A DNA stretch of 64,000 nucleotides from assembly GCF_004352855.1 (NCBI RefSeq), contig NZ_SJSC01000002.1:1-64000 (forward strand). Direction: 5' to 3'. A program made the position numbers and the translations under genes. The DNA is from Marinomonas sp. KMM3893 (GTDB taxonomy: Bacteria; Pseudomonadota; Gammaproteobacteria; Pseudomonadales; Marinomonadaceae). The notes beneath the pieces are model-generated. The model saw nothing but the letters and a program-made list of their open reading frames with translations, searched no databases and was not told the DNA's origin. Of this stretch, positions 55,818-63,058 are shown piece by piece (position 1 is the stretch's first letter; each line of letters begins with the position of its first letter).

Positions 55818-56609
55818 CTAATCCAACATCCCTTCTGATCGATAACGTTTAAGAATCTCGCGCCACTCACCATTGGCTTTCACCTCATCTAATCCTTTAT
55901 CTAAAATGACACGCCATTTATCGGCGTTTGGGTAGTGCTTGCTAAAACAAACCGTATAGTGCTGTTCGGCCAAATCGCTGACCTCATAAAAGCTCAATTT
56001 ATCCTCTATGCCTAATCGTCGCGCTTCAAAATACGCACCCGCTCGCTCCGTCAGAAACACATCCTGATTCCGTCGTAATAGAAGATTAAAACCCTGCGCT
56101 ATACTGCCGACCGTGTGATAGTCAATCTTGGCATTTTCCAATAGAGTCGCTTGAGCCCAGCCATTCATCGCCATAGTATGGTGTTTTTTGGCGGTTGCCA
56201 TCGGATAGGCACCAGGGGCTAAATAGTCACGTCGGGTAATAAAAACGCTGCGAGATTGGCTGATTATCTGAGAAAAGCGGGCAAAGTCGTGCCGCGAGGG
56301 TAACGGTCGACAAGACACGGCTCCTAGCCCAACACCTGCTTGTAGATTCCTCATGATGCGCTTCCACGGCATCAACTCGAAATGCACAGTCACGCCTTGA
56401 GTCGCGTAAGCCTGACGGACTAGATCTATGTCCATGCCATACACGCCAGCGTCTTTATTTACGTCGTCTGTGGCAGGCAAAATGGAGGAATCTATCATAT
56501 AGGGCGGAAAGTGCACGCCGTACAGAGTAATGTCCTGTGCATTCGCTCCTTGGCAAAAAAGCCCTGCTAGCAGCACACTGTTTATCGTCGACCTATTAAG
56601 ATACTTCAT
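55818..56609 (-). CDS. SBP3-type periplasmic binding protein, likely ligand sensor
   Basis: 263 residues of the solute-binding protein family 3 (amino-acid-binding-like) with signal peptide (to about 24, ending ANA). Mature start ITLYGVHFPPYM, DMDLVRQAYATQG near 60 and SCRPLPSRHDFARFS near 90 follow the family. ATG at 56609 has AGGAAG about 9 nt upstream; an in-frame start at 56699 would hide the signal peptide. No permease or ATPase follows; instead a GGDEF-EAL receptor gene comes next, so the role is probably signalling, not transport. Ligand unknown. Confidence 0.82.
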   Translation of the reverse strand: MKYLNRSTINSVLLAGLFCQGANAQDITLYGVHFPPYMIDSSILPATDDVNKDAGVYGMDIDLVRQAYATQGVTVHFELMPWKRIMRNLQAGVGLGAVSCRPLPSRHDFARFSQIISQSRSVFITRRDYLAPGAYPMATAKKHHTMAMNGWAQATLLENAKIDYHTVGSIAQGFNLLLRRNQDVFLTERAGAYFEARRLGIEDKLSFYEVSDLAEQHYTVCFSKHYPNADKWRVILDKGLDEVKANGEWREILKRYRSEGMLD

Positions 56610-56768
56610 GCTGGGAACTTCCTTTTGCCTCATTAGCCTAACGACTATTTCCATGATAGACACACACGCTGTCCAATATGACTCAGAAATAACAGACACT
56701 CAAGCATTAGAGGCAGATTCCTACTGGCTACCGCCAAAAGTCATGCCACCTAGAAATAAGAACCAAAA

Positions 56769-56790
56769 AAAATCAGCCGAAGCTGATTTT
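56769..56790 (-). terminator. Intrinsic terminator of rph
   Basis: Stem AAAATCAGC (56769-56777) with GCTGATTTT (56782-56790), 4-nt loop, flanked by A-run and T-run; ends the minus-strand rph transcript. Confidence 0.85.
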
Positions 56791-56824
56791 TTTAAACAAG
56801 AACCCTTTGCATAACGGAGATTAA

Positions 56825-57547
56825 TTATTCACCATCAGCAAGTGTTTTGCGTTGTAATTCAATGATCTCAGCGATTCCTTTACGAGCCACAGCCAACATG
56901 CCCACCATGTGTTCATCGCTGAACGCTTCGCCTTCTGCGGTACCTTGGATCTCGATGAAACCGCCTTTGTCATTCATGATAACGTTCATGTCTGTTTCGG
57001 CATTAGAATCTTCTGGGTAATCCAGATCCAACACAGGTACACCTTTATAAACACCCACAGAGATCGCGGCAATTTGTGACACGATTGGGTTTTCTTTCAC
57101 CCTTTTTTTGTCCATCAGAACTTGCATCGCATCCGCTAAGGCAACAAAGCCACCGGTAATAGACGCCGTACGAGTACCGCCATCCGCTTGAATCACATCA
57201 CAGTCAATCGTGATGGTATTTTCACCCAACTTTTTAAGATCCACAGCGGCGCGCAAAGAACGACCGATCAAACGTTGGATTTCAACCGTGCGACCATTTT
57301 GCTTGCCACGAGCGGCTTCACGATCAACACGGCTGTGTGTAGAACGTGGCAACATGCCGTATTCAGCCGTAATCCAACCTTGGCCCTTACCTTTCAAGAA
57401 ACGCGGCACGCCATTGACCACGGTTGCGGTACAAATAACCTTAGTATCGCCACACTCGATCAATACCGACCCTTCGGCATGCTTCGTAAAGTTGCGTGTA
57501 ATTTTAAGGGGACGTAACTGATCTGCTTCTCTTCCGCTCGGACGCAT
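56825..57547 (-). CDS. rph: Ribonuclease PH
   Basis: Phosphorolytic 3'-5' exoribonuclease that trims tRNA 3' ends. 240 residues (full length, unlike the frameshifted E. coli K-12 gene). [13 protein letters not shown] at the start, [18 protein letters not shown] near residue 53, [13 protein letters not shown] near 120 (phosphate site) and [16 protein letters not shown] near 175. Divergent from yicC, a common pairing. Confidence 0.97.
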   Translation of the reverse strand: MRPSGREADQLRPLKITRNFTKHAEGSVLIECGDTKVICTATVVNGVPRFLKGKGQGWITAEYGMLPRSTHSRVDREAARGKQNGRTVEIQRLIGRSLRAAVDLKKLGENTITIDCDVIQADGGTRTASITGGFVALADAMQVLMDKKRVKENPIVSQIAAISVGVYKGVPVLDLDYPEDSNAETDMNVIMNDKGGFIEIQGTAEGEAFSDEHMVGMLAVARKGIAEIIELQRKTLADGE

Positions 57548-57708
57548 ATTTGTCTCTCTGTTAATTGAACCATTCTAAAGCGGCAATTATAACGAACCTA
57601 CACAAAATTACCCCCCTTCCCTATGAAACTATTACTCATCAGGTACACTATTCATTCGGCCTTTTAGGCTCTATTTATTAATATGCTATCAAACTTTAGG
57701 TATTTAAC

Positions 57709-58575
57709 ATGACTGCAAGCATGACCGCCTTCTCTCGCCAAGAAGCAGTATACGATTGGGGCACCATCAGCTGGGAAATTCGCTCAGTAAATCAACGCTA
57801 TCTAGAGCCACATTTCCGTTTACCTGAAAGCTTTCGTGAGCTTGAATTCGCCTTTCGTGATGTGCTGAGAAAAAAACTCAACCGCGGTAAATTAGAATGC
57901 CAACTGCGCTTTCAAGCCGTAGACAAAGCAGCGGCAAGCCTAAATATAAACGCAAGTAATGCACAAGCACTTGCCGATGCTATTGATAATCTTGGTACTT
58001 GGTTTAAAGATTTGAACCCAGTCAACCCGCTCGATATTCTTCAATGGCCAGGCATCTTAAATAACGAAGGTAGCGACTTCGATATGATGAAAAAAGCCGT
58101 CTCTGAACTCTTTTCGCAAGGTGTAGAAGAACTTATTCAAGTGCGTTTACGCGAAGGTGAGCAACTTAAAACCATCATCGAACAACGCCTAGATGCCATT
58201 GATCAAATCGTCGTCGACGTACAGGCCAAATTGCCAGAAATTCTAGCGGCACAAAAGCAAAACCTGATCGACAAATTAGAAGCGGCCAAAGCGGATCTTG
58301 ATCCAATGCGAGTAGAGGCAGAAATTGTCATGCTGGCCCAAAAAGCCGACGTAGCAGAAGAACTCGACCGCCTTGCTACACACACCAAAGAAGTACGCCG
58401 TCAGCTGCAACAAAAAGGCCCAATTGGTCGTCGCCTCGACTTCTTAATGCAAGAACTCAACCGTGAAGCCAACACGCTATCGTCTAAATCCATCGTCGTT
58501 GAAACCACTCAAAGCGCCGTGGAACTGAAGGTTTTGATTGAACAAATGCGAGAACAGATCCAGAATATTGAGTAA
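57709..58575 (+). CDS. yicC: YicC-family endoribonuclease
   Basis: 288 residues, the usual length. N-terminal MTASMTAFSRQEA and WEIRSVNQRYLE near 28, then long helices and a C-terminal DUF1732 domain with RRLDFLMQELNREANTLSSK near 245. YicC proteins are recently recognised RNases. Followed 23 bp later by the MntA-like gene. Confidence 0.93.
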   Translation: MTASMTAFSRQEAVYDWGTISWEIRSVNQRYLEPHFRLPESFRELEFAFRDVLRKKLNRGKLECQLRFQAVDKAAASLNINASNAQALADAIDNLGTWFKDLNPVNPLDILQWPGILNNEGSDFDMMKKAVSELFSQGVEELIQVRLREGEQLKTIIEQRLDAIDQIVVDVQAKLPEILAAQKQNLIDKLEAAKADLDPMRVEAEIVMLAQKADVAEELDRLATHTKEVRRQLQQKGPIGRRLDFLMQELNREANTLSSKSIVVETTQSAVELKVLIEQMREQIQNIE

Positions 58576-58598
58576 TCACAAAAGTAAAAGGTGGCACA

Positions 58599-58976
58599 AT
58601 GCTGAATCGAGAGGATCTAACACACACGCTAAGGCAGTTAATGCCGGAGGTTAGATTGGTCTATTTGTTTGGCTCACAAGCAGATGGCAGTGCCGCCCCT
58701 TCAAGTGATATCGACATTGCCGTGCTGCTCAAGAAAAAATTAGACCCAGTAGCACGTTTCGACCTAGAGCAAACCCTTGCCATCAAACTCGATAAGGATG
58801 TCGACTTGGTAGACTTATTAACCGCCTCAACGGTCTTACAAAACCAAGTCATCATGAATGGCGAGCTACTTTTCGGCAGCGAGAGCGAACAGGTTAAGTT
58901 TGAAATGCAGATCATGTCCATGTATCAGCATTTGAACGAGGAACGGGCTGACATTTTGCAGGAATACTTAAAATGA
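58599..58976 (+). CDS. mntA: MntA-type antitoxin nucleotidyltransferase
   Basis: 125-residue minimal nucleotidyltransferase. The catalytic motif GSx10DxD is exact: GSQADGSAAPSSDID near residues 26-40, followed by a third Asp in VDLVDLL. In the MntA-HepT system MntA neutralises the toxin by adding AMP units to a Tyr of HepT. AGGTGG lies about 6 nt before the ATG. The 4-nt overlap with hepT indicates coupled expression. Confidence 0.9.
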   Translation: MLNREDLTHTLRQLMPEVRLVYLFGSQADGSAAPSSDIDIAVLLKKKLDPVARFDLEQTLAIKLDKDVDLVDLLTASTVLQNQVIMNGELLFGSESEQVKFEMQIMSMYQHLNEERADILQEYLK

Positions 58977-59380
58977 ACGACTCAGTACTCAATAAGCTAG
59001 CAACGGTTGATCGCAGCTTGAAGCGCATCCGAGACGTTTACGATCTTGCGAAAGAGCAGTTCGATACCGATTACACTAGCCAAGATTCTATTATTCTGAA
59101 CCTTCAGCGCGCCTGCGAATCCAGCATTGATACAGCTAATATACTTAACAAGCAGCACCAAACAGGCATCCCCCAAAGCAGTCGCGACAGCTTTGAATTA
59201 CTCAAAAAAGCCGGTTTTATTTCTGCGCCTCTCGCGTTAAGTCTTCAGAAAATGGTTGGCTTGAGGAATATTGCAGTTCATGACTACCAAACACTAAACT
59301 TAGACATCGTGAAGTATGTGGTCGAGCATCGATTAGGTGACTTTGAAGAGTTTGTTGAGGCCGTTAAAAAAACAGCTTAG
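58973..59380 (+). CDS. hepT: HepT-type toxin (HEPN/DUF86 ribonuclease)
   Basis: 135-residue all-alpha HEPN protein of the DUF86/HepT family. The Rx4HxY active-site motif is present as RNIAVHDY near residue 100: Arg and His cleave RNA and Tyr is the modification site for MntA. It overlaps mntA by 4 nt. Both genes look intact, so the pair is probably functional. It is the first element of an accessory patch after yicC. Confidence 0.92.
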   Translation: MNDSVLNKLATVDRSLKRIRDVYDLAKEQFDTDYTSQDSIILNLQRACESSIDTANILNKQHQTGIPQSSRDSFELLKKAGFISAPLALSLQKMVGLRNIAVHDYQTLNLDIVKYVVEHRLGDFEEFVEAVKKTA

Positions 59381-59445
59381 CTCACTGTTGCCTGTTGCTC
59401 ATCATAAGCCAAGCTCATTAGGCTACGACTCAGCTCAATTAACTT

Positions 59446-59808
59446 CTAACCCGTTGTATAACATTCAATAAGCTCCATAGGATCAAGATAGAAACAACGA
59501 ATTGGTGGGTAATCTTCATCGAGAATGGCTCCTTTTTCACCTCGCTCTATCATATGAACAGAATGAAAAGAGCCACTTCCTGGAAACACAAAGGCGTTCC
59601 CCACCTCAGCATTTTGAGCATAAACCTTTAATGCTTTGGCATAAAAAAACTGCTTTACGATATCCCCCCAACCTGGCGCACTTTGCATATCGCTTGCCCC
59701 ATAGTATTTTGCATCGATCACGACAAAACTGTTGTATTGTGGGGCTTTCAAAACAGTATCTGTTCGCTGCGCTTTAGAAGTCGCTGGCTTAATCGTTATA
59801 AAGCTCAC
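59446..59808 (-). pseudogene. Remnant of an LlaJI-type restriction endonuclease C-terminus
   Basis: The 120 codons have no proper start (GTG inside other coding sequence). They encode what resembles the C-terminal nuclease part of LlaJI-family endonucleases: VVIDAKYYGASD near residue 30 (D-x-K of a PD-(D/E)xK fold), GWGDIVKQFFYAKAL near 47 and a closing FYLDPMELI. The N-terminal portion of the enzyme and its methyltransferases are absent. It directly follows a truncated hipA frame, with the two overlapping by 20 nt, so a deletion or recombination joined two unrelated genes. Family call is from memory. Confidence 0.65.
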
Positions 59809-59989
59809 CGGAGTGAAGCGTCAAGATTGGATCAATTTGCAAGCGATAAGATGAGGTTAAAAACGCTTTATCGTAGGCAAAACTAAACACGCCACCTCGG
59901 CTTGAGTCGCTATAAGTAAGCAGCCCAATTAGTAAAGGCGCTTCAATTGGCTGCCAGTCGGCATAGACTTCGACGATTTCACGGCTCAT
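59789..59989 (-). pseudogene. Truncated HipA-like toxin (N-terminal 66 residues)
   Basis: Codes for the first 66 residues of a HipA-family kinase: MSREIVEVYADWQPIEAP, then FSFAYDKAFL and LHSGELYN, the normal N-terminal subdomain; full HipA is about 400-440 residues. A TAA stop follows immediately and the rest of the kinase is missing, so toxin activity is not expected. ATGA overlap with the upstream HipB-like gene shows the original hipBA operon. Confidence 0.8.
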
Positions 59990-60291
59990 TTTGAACCTTC
60001 CAGCAATTTTATGTTTTGCAGCTTGATACCCACTTCGTCGTGAGCGGCCATTTCTGCAAAGTTGCTTTCCATGCCAAGAACGGCCATCACTTTTAAGTAA
60101 GTGCCTATGGCAACGCCCGGATCACCGGCGAAGACTTTATTCACGGTTTTATGATCAAAACCAGTACGTTCACACAGTAGCTTTTTTGTAAAACCACGTC
60201 GTTTCATCGCCAACAGCAAGTCTTCACCAAAATGCGTCAGGATTTTGCGCTGCTTCGGAAACAGTACATTGTGTAAGTCACGCTTAGCCAT
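59986..60291 (-). CDS. HipB-like helix-turn-helix regulator (orphan antitoxin)
   Basis: 101 residues, XRE-type helix-turn-helix near residues 30-70 (LLCERTGFDHKTVNKVFAGDPGVAIGTYL), as in HipB partners of HipA. It is intact while its toxin is truncated. ATG at 60291 gives MAKRDLHNVLFP; an in-frame TTG at 60303 is possible. It may still bind DNA and could act on the palindromes upstream of the divergent AAA ATPase gene, though that is inference. Confidence 0.8.
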   Translation of the reverse strand: MAKRDLHNVLFPKQRKILTHFGEDLLLAMKRRGFTKKLLCERTGFDHKTVNKVFAGDPGVAIGTYLKVMAVLGMESNFAEMAAHDEVGIKLQNIKLLEGSK

Positions 60292-60424
60292 ATCACCAAC
60301 CAAAGGGACTATATTCCCATTTTATTTAATATAATTGGATTTATATCCTACTTTTAGGCTTAGTTTGCGCGTTGGCCAAGGCGATGATGTGAATCCCTGA
60401 ATGCCAAAGGCCATCAAATTACAC

Positions 60425-60472
60425 TTTTATGCGCATAAAAATGTAAAAATACGCACTTTTATGCGCGTAAAA
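60425..60472. promoter_or_regulatory. Two palindromic operator-like repeats
   Basis: TTTTATGCGCATAAAA (60425-60440) is a perfect 16-bp palindrome; TTTTATGCGCGTAAAA (60457-60472) differs at one base. Both lie in a 22-bp direct repeat (flanked by CAC and ATG) and are spaced exactly 32 bp, about three helical turns. The second covers the expected -35 of the ATPase promoter, so it is probably a repressor site. Confidence 0.75.
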
Positions 60473-60485
60473 ATGAGGACTGAGC

Positions 60486-60491
60486 TATACT
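60486..60491 (+). promoter_or_regulatory. Putative -10 box of the AAA ATPase gene
   Basis: TATACT, 37 bp before the ATG. A -35 would fall at about 60463-60468 inside the second palindrome, which fits repression. No consensus -35 is visible. Confidence 0.5.
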
Positions 60492-60528
60492 ACAGGCAGT
60501 TAACAGTCTTAATTGGCGGGAAATGACA

Positions 60529-61839
60529 ATGCAGCGCAACTTACTCAACGCCCTAATAGCATGGAAAAATCAACCTGTGCGCAAGCCATTATTGATCGAT
60601 GGCGCAAGACAAACAGGTAAAACCTATCTACTGCAAGAGCTGTTTGGGAATACCTTTGCCAACATCCTTCGTATCGACTTCCTTGAAAACCCAGCTTACA
60701 AAGAAGCGTTCGATGGCTCGTTGTCACCTGACGAGCTAGTAATGAACATTGAGTTGTTAACCAACCAAGCGTTCAATCCAGAAACCGACTTGCTGATATT
60801 AGATGAAATTGGCGAATGTGAACGAGCCGTAACTTCGCTGAAGTATTTTGCCGAAAAAGCACCGTCCTATTTTGTCGCAGCCAGCGGTTCGAACATTGGT
60901 TTGCTCAATACCTTCCCTGTAGGCAAGGTAGAACAATACAATTTACGACCACTGACCTTCCAAGAATTTATTTACGCATCCAACGAGCAAGCACTGATCA
61001 AAGCATTTGATAGTCAAGCAAGCACACCGGCGGTGCACACTAAATTGATGGATAAACTAACCGACTATTTTTTTACCGGTGGTATGCCGGAAGCCGTTTC
61101 TGCTTGGTATCAGTTTAAGGATTCAAGCATTCTAGAGCGTGTTGAAAAAGTCACAAAAATTCATGCCGATTTAGTTGAAGGTTATCGCCGCGATTTCGGT
61201 AAGTACGCGGGCAAGGTCGATGCCACACTGATTGAATCGGTATTTAATAGCATTCCAGCCCAGCTATCACTTGTCAGCGATGAGTCGGTTAAACGCTTTA
61301 AATTTAAGCATGTGCATGAGCGTAAATCTCGTTATAGCGATTTTGAAACCGCGATCCATTGGCTTAACTGCTGCCGCTTAGCTTTGCCAAACTACCCTAT
61401 TGAAGGATTACCGAAATCTCCGTTGGCGGCCTATAAAAAAGACAATATGGTTAAACTATTTCTGTTTGATGTGGGCCTGCTCAATCATATGCTGGGCAGC
61501 AGTTATAAAGAGATTAAGCAACAAAACTATGAATACAAAGGCTATGTGGCTGAAAACTTTGTGCAACAAGAGCTCACAGCTATTGGCGTTGACCCAAGCT
61601 ATTCATGGAATGACGCCCGCGCCGAAATCGAATTTATTTTGGCGACCGATGAAGGCGATATCATCCCTGTTGAAGTCAAAAGTGGTAAACGTACAAGAGC
61701 AAAATCGTTGGCATCCTACGTTGAAAAATGTACTCCAAGTAAAACCTTTAAGTTAACGGGTACACAAGGCTCTTCAGCGTTAGAACAAACCAATATCGTG
61801 ATGCCTTTGTATTTCACGCAGTATTTACCTCAGAGATAG
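60529..61839 (+). CDS. AAA ATPase with DUF4143 domain
   Basis: 436 residues. N-terminal AAA_14-type ATPase: Walker A DGARQTGKTYLL near 24 and Walker B LLILDEIGECE near 88, with a sensor ASGSN near 125. C-terminal DUF4143 region (about 210-380) ends in a nuclease-like motif (EIEFIL then PVEVKSGKR near 382), resembling PD-(D/E)xK. Function of this widespread mobile family is unknown; links to defence or toxin-antitoxin have been proposed. ATG at 60529 has GGCGGG 8 nt upstream; ATG at 60523 lies too close. Preceded by two palindromic operators and next to a hipBA remnant. Confidence 0.88.
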   Translation: MQRNLLNALIAWKNQPVRKPLLIDGARQTGKTYLLQELFGNTFANILRIDFLENPAYKEAFDGSLSPDELVMNIELLTNQAFNPETDLLILDEIGECERAVTSLKYFAEKAPSYFVAASGSNIGLLNTFPVGKVEQYNLRPLTFQEFIYASNEQALIKAFDSQASTPAVHTKLMDKLTDYFFTGGMPEAVSAWYQFKDSSILERVEKVTKIHADLVEGYRRDFGKYAGKVDATLIESVFNSIPAQLSLVSDESVKRFKFKHVHERKSRYSDFETAIHWLNCCRLALPNYPIEGLPKSPLAAYKKDNMVKLFLFDVGLLNHMLGSSYKEIKQQNYEYKGYVAENFVQQELTAIGVDPSYSWNDARAEIEFILATDEGDIIPVEVKSGKRTRAKSLASYVEKCTPSKTFKLTGTQGSSALEQTNIVMPLYFTQYLPQR

Positions 61840-61945
61840 TAAAGGCACGTTGCTTAGCCCCGAGGTCTACACAAAGTGACTTTATTGGTAACAAGCTTTA
61901 GGCCTATTGAGAATAGTCGCCTTTTATAACCAGCAGCCCCCTCAC

Positions 61946-62863
61946 TCAATGATAAAAGTGTGCGGCGGCTTTACCTATGCCGGTTGGCAGTTGTTTATCG
62001 TGTATCCATTGCTTCGGCGCTTGCCCATACATGCGTTTGAATTCTCGGCTAAATTGCGACGTGCTGACGTACCCCACATCCATTGCGGCAGAGCTGACGT
62101 TCATACCGGCGGCGATTTTCATGGCGGCGGTGTTGAGTCGCATGGCTTTGACAAATTGAATCGGTGACATGGTGGTCGCTTGTTTAAACTTACGGTGTAA
62201 CACGGCCCTACTCATACCGACTTGGGAGGCCATGGTTTCGATATTAACCGGCTGATTTAGATTGGAAGATAAGTAGTCAATCGCTCTGGCAATTTCATTA
62301 CCAACACCAAAAGCACGGCGCGCAGACGCCCCAGTCTCACCCTTCAATACGCTGTAATACAGCTCACGCAACCGGCCTTCACCCAAAATAGCAGACTCTG
62401 ATGGAGCATCAGCTAATTCCAGCAAGCGTAATAGTGCATCAGTGAATGAATTATCCCAATGAGCCAGGGCAAAACCAGGCGGTAATGAACTTCCCTGAGG
62501 TTTATGAAGAGTCCCCATCGAGCGCTCCATTGCCAATGAAAGTTCAGTCATCACCTTAGTATCAAGAGAGATATAAACACCCAAAAGTGGGTTTTCAGGG
62601 GAAGCCATGGGGGTTCCCGCTTCCACTGGCATAGACATGGAGCAGCACATGTACTGGCGACTGTCATACACGTGTCTTTGGCCATCCAAAATCGCCTCTT
62701 TTGCACCACTAAGAATGGCAATCACAGCCGGCTCGTATACCGCAGGGGCACAGCGCATAGGGCTAGACACCCGAAACAGCTTTACCCCCTCCACGCCAGT
62801 TTCCACCATGCCATCTTGCGTGACCTTTGCTTCAATAATTTGCTTGATCTTGTCTTTGCTCAT
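61946..62863 (-). CDS. AraC-family transcriptional regulator
   Basis: 305 residues: N-terminal AraC_N cupin-like domain (about 15-170) and C-terminal double helix-turn-helix (about 200-290), with MSRAVLHRKFKQATTMSPIQF near 218 and VGYVSTSQFSREFKRMYG near 263. Divergent from an SDR oxidoreductase with 195 bp between, a typical regulator-target pair. Effector unknown, likely an aldehyde or alcohol-type compound given the neighbour. Confidence 0.93.
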   Translation of the reverse strand: MSKDKIKQIIEAKVTQDGMVETGVEGVKLFRVSSPMRCAPAVYEPAVIAILSGAKEAILDGQRHVYDSRQYMCCSMSMPVEAGTPMASPENPLLGVYISLDTKVMTELSLAMERSMGTLHKPQGSSLPPGFALAHWDNSFTDALLRLLELADAPSESAILGEGRLRELYYSVLKGETGASARRAFGVGNEIARAIDYLSSNLNQPVNIETMASQVGMSRAVLHRKFKQATTMSPIQFVKAMRLNTAAMKIAAGMNVSSAAMDVGYVSTSQFSREFKRMYGQAPKQWIHDKQLPTGIGKAAAHFYH

Positions 62864-63058
62864 GCCACCAACATTCCTTAATAAACGCTAAGTTCAAATT
62901 AGCACTGGCAAAACAACAACTCAATCGAGCGATACAAATAGGCAATTTTTAGAGACTATTTCGCCTATTTACAGCTCCTCTTGAGAGCTATATTTGCTTG
63001 CAATGAAAACATCTGCGGCACAACAACCACAGCAAACTAATATCTAGGGATTTGAACA

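Noticed and set aside
60337..60348. HipB operator GGAT-4-ATCC near the hipB-like start
   Set aside because: Only 4-bp arms in AT-rich DNA and a spacing unlike the known HipB site.
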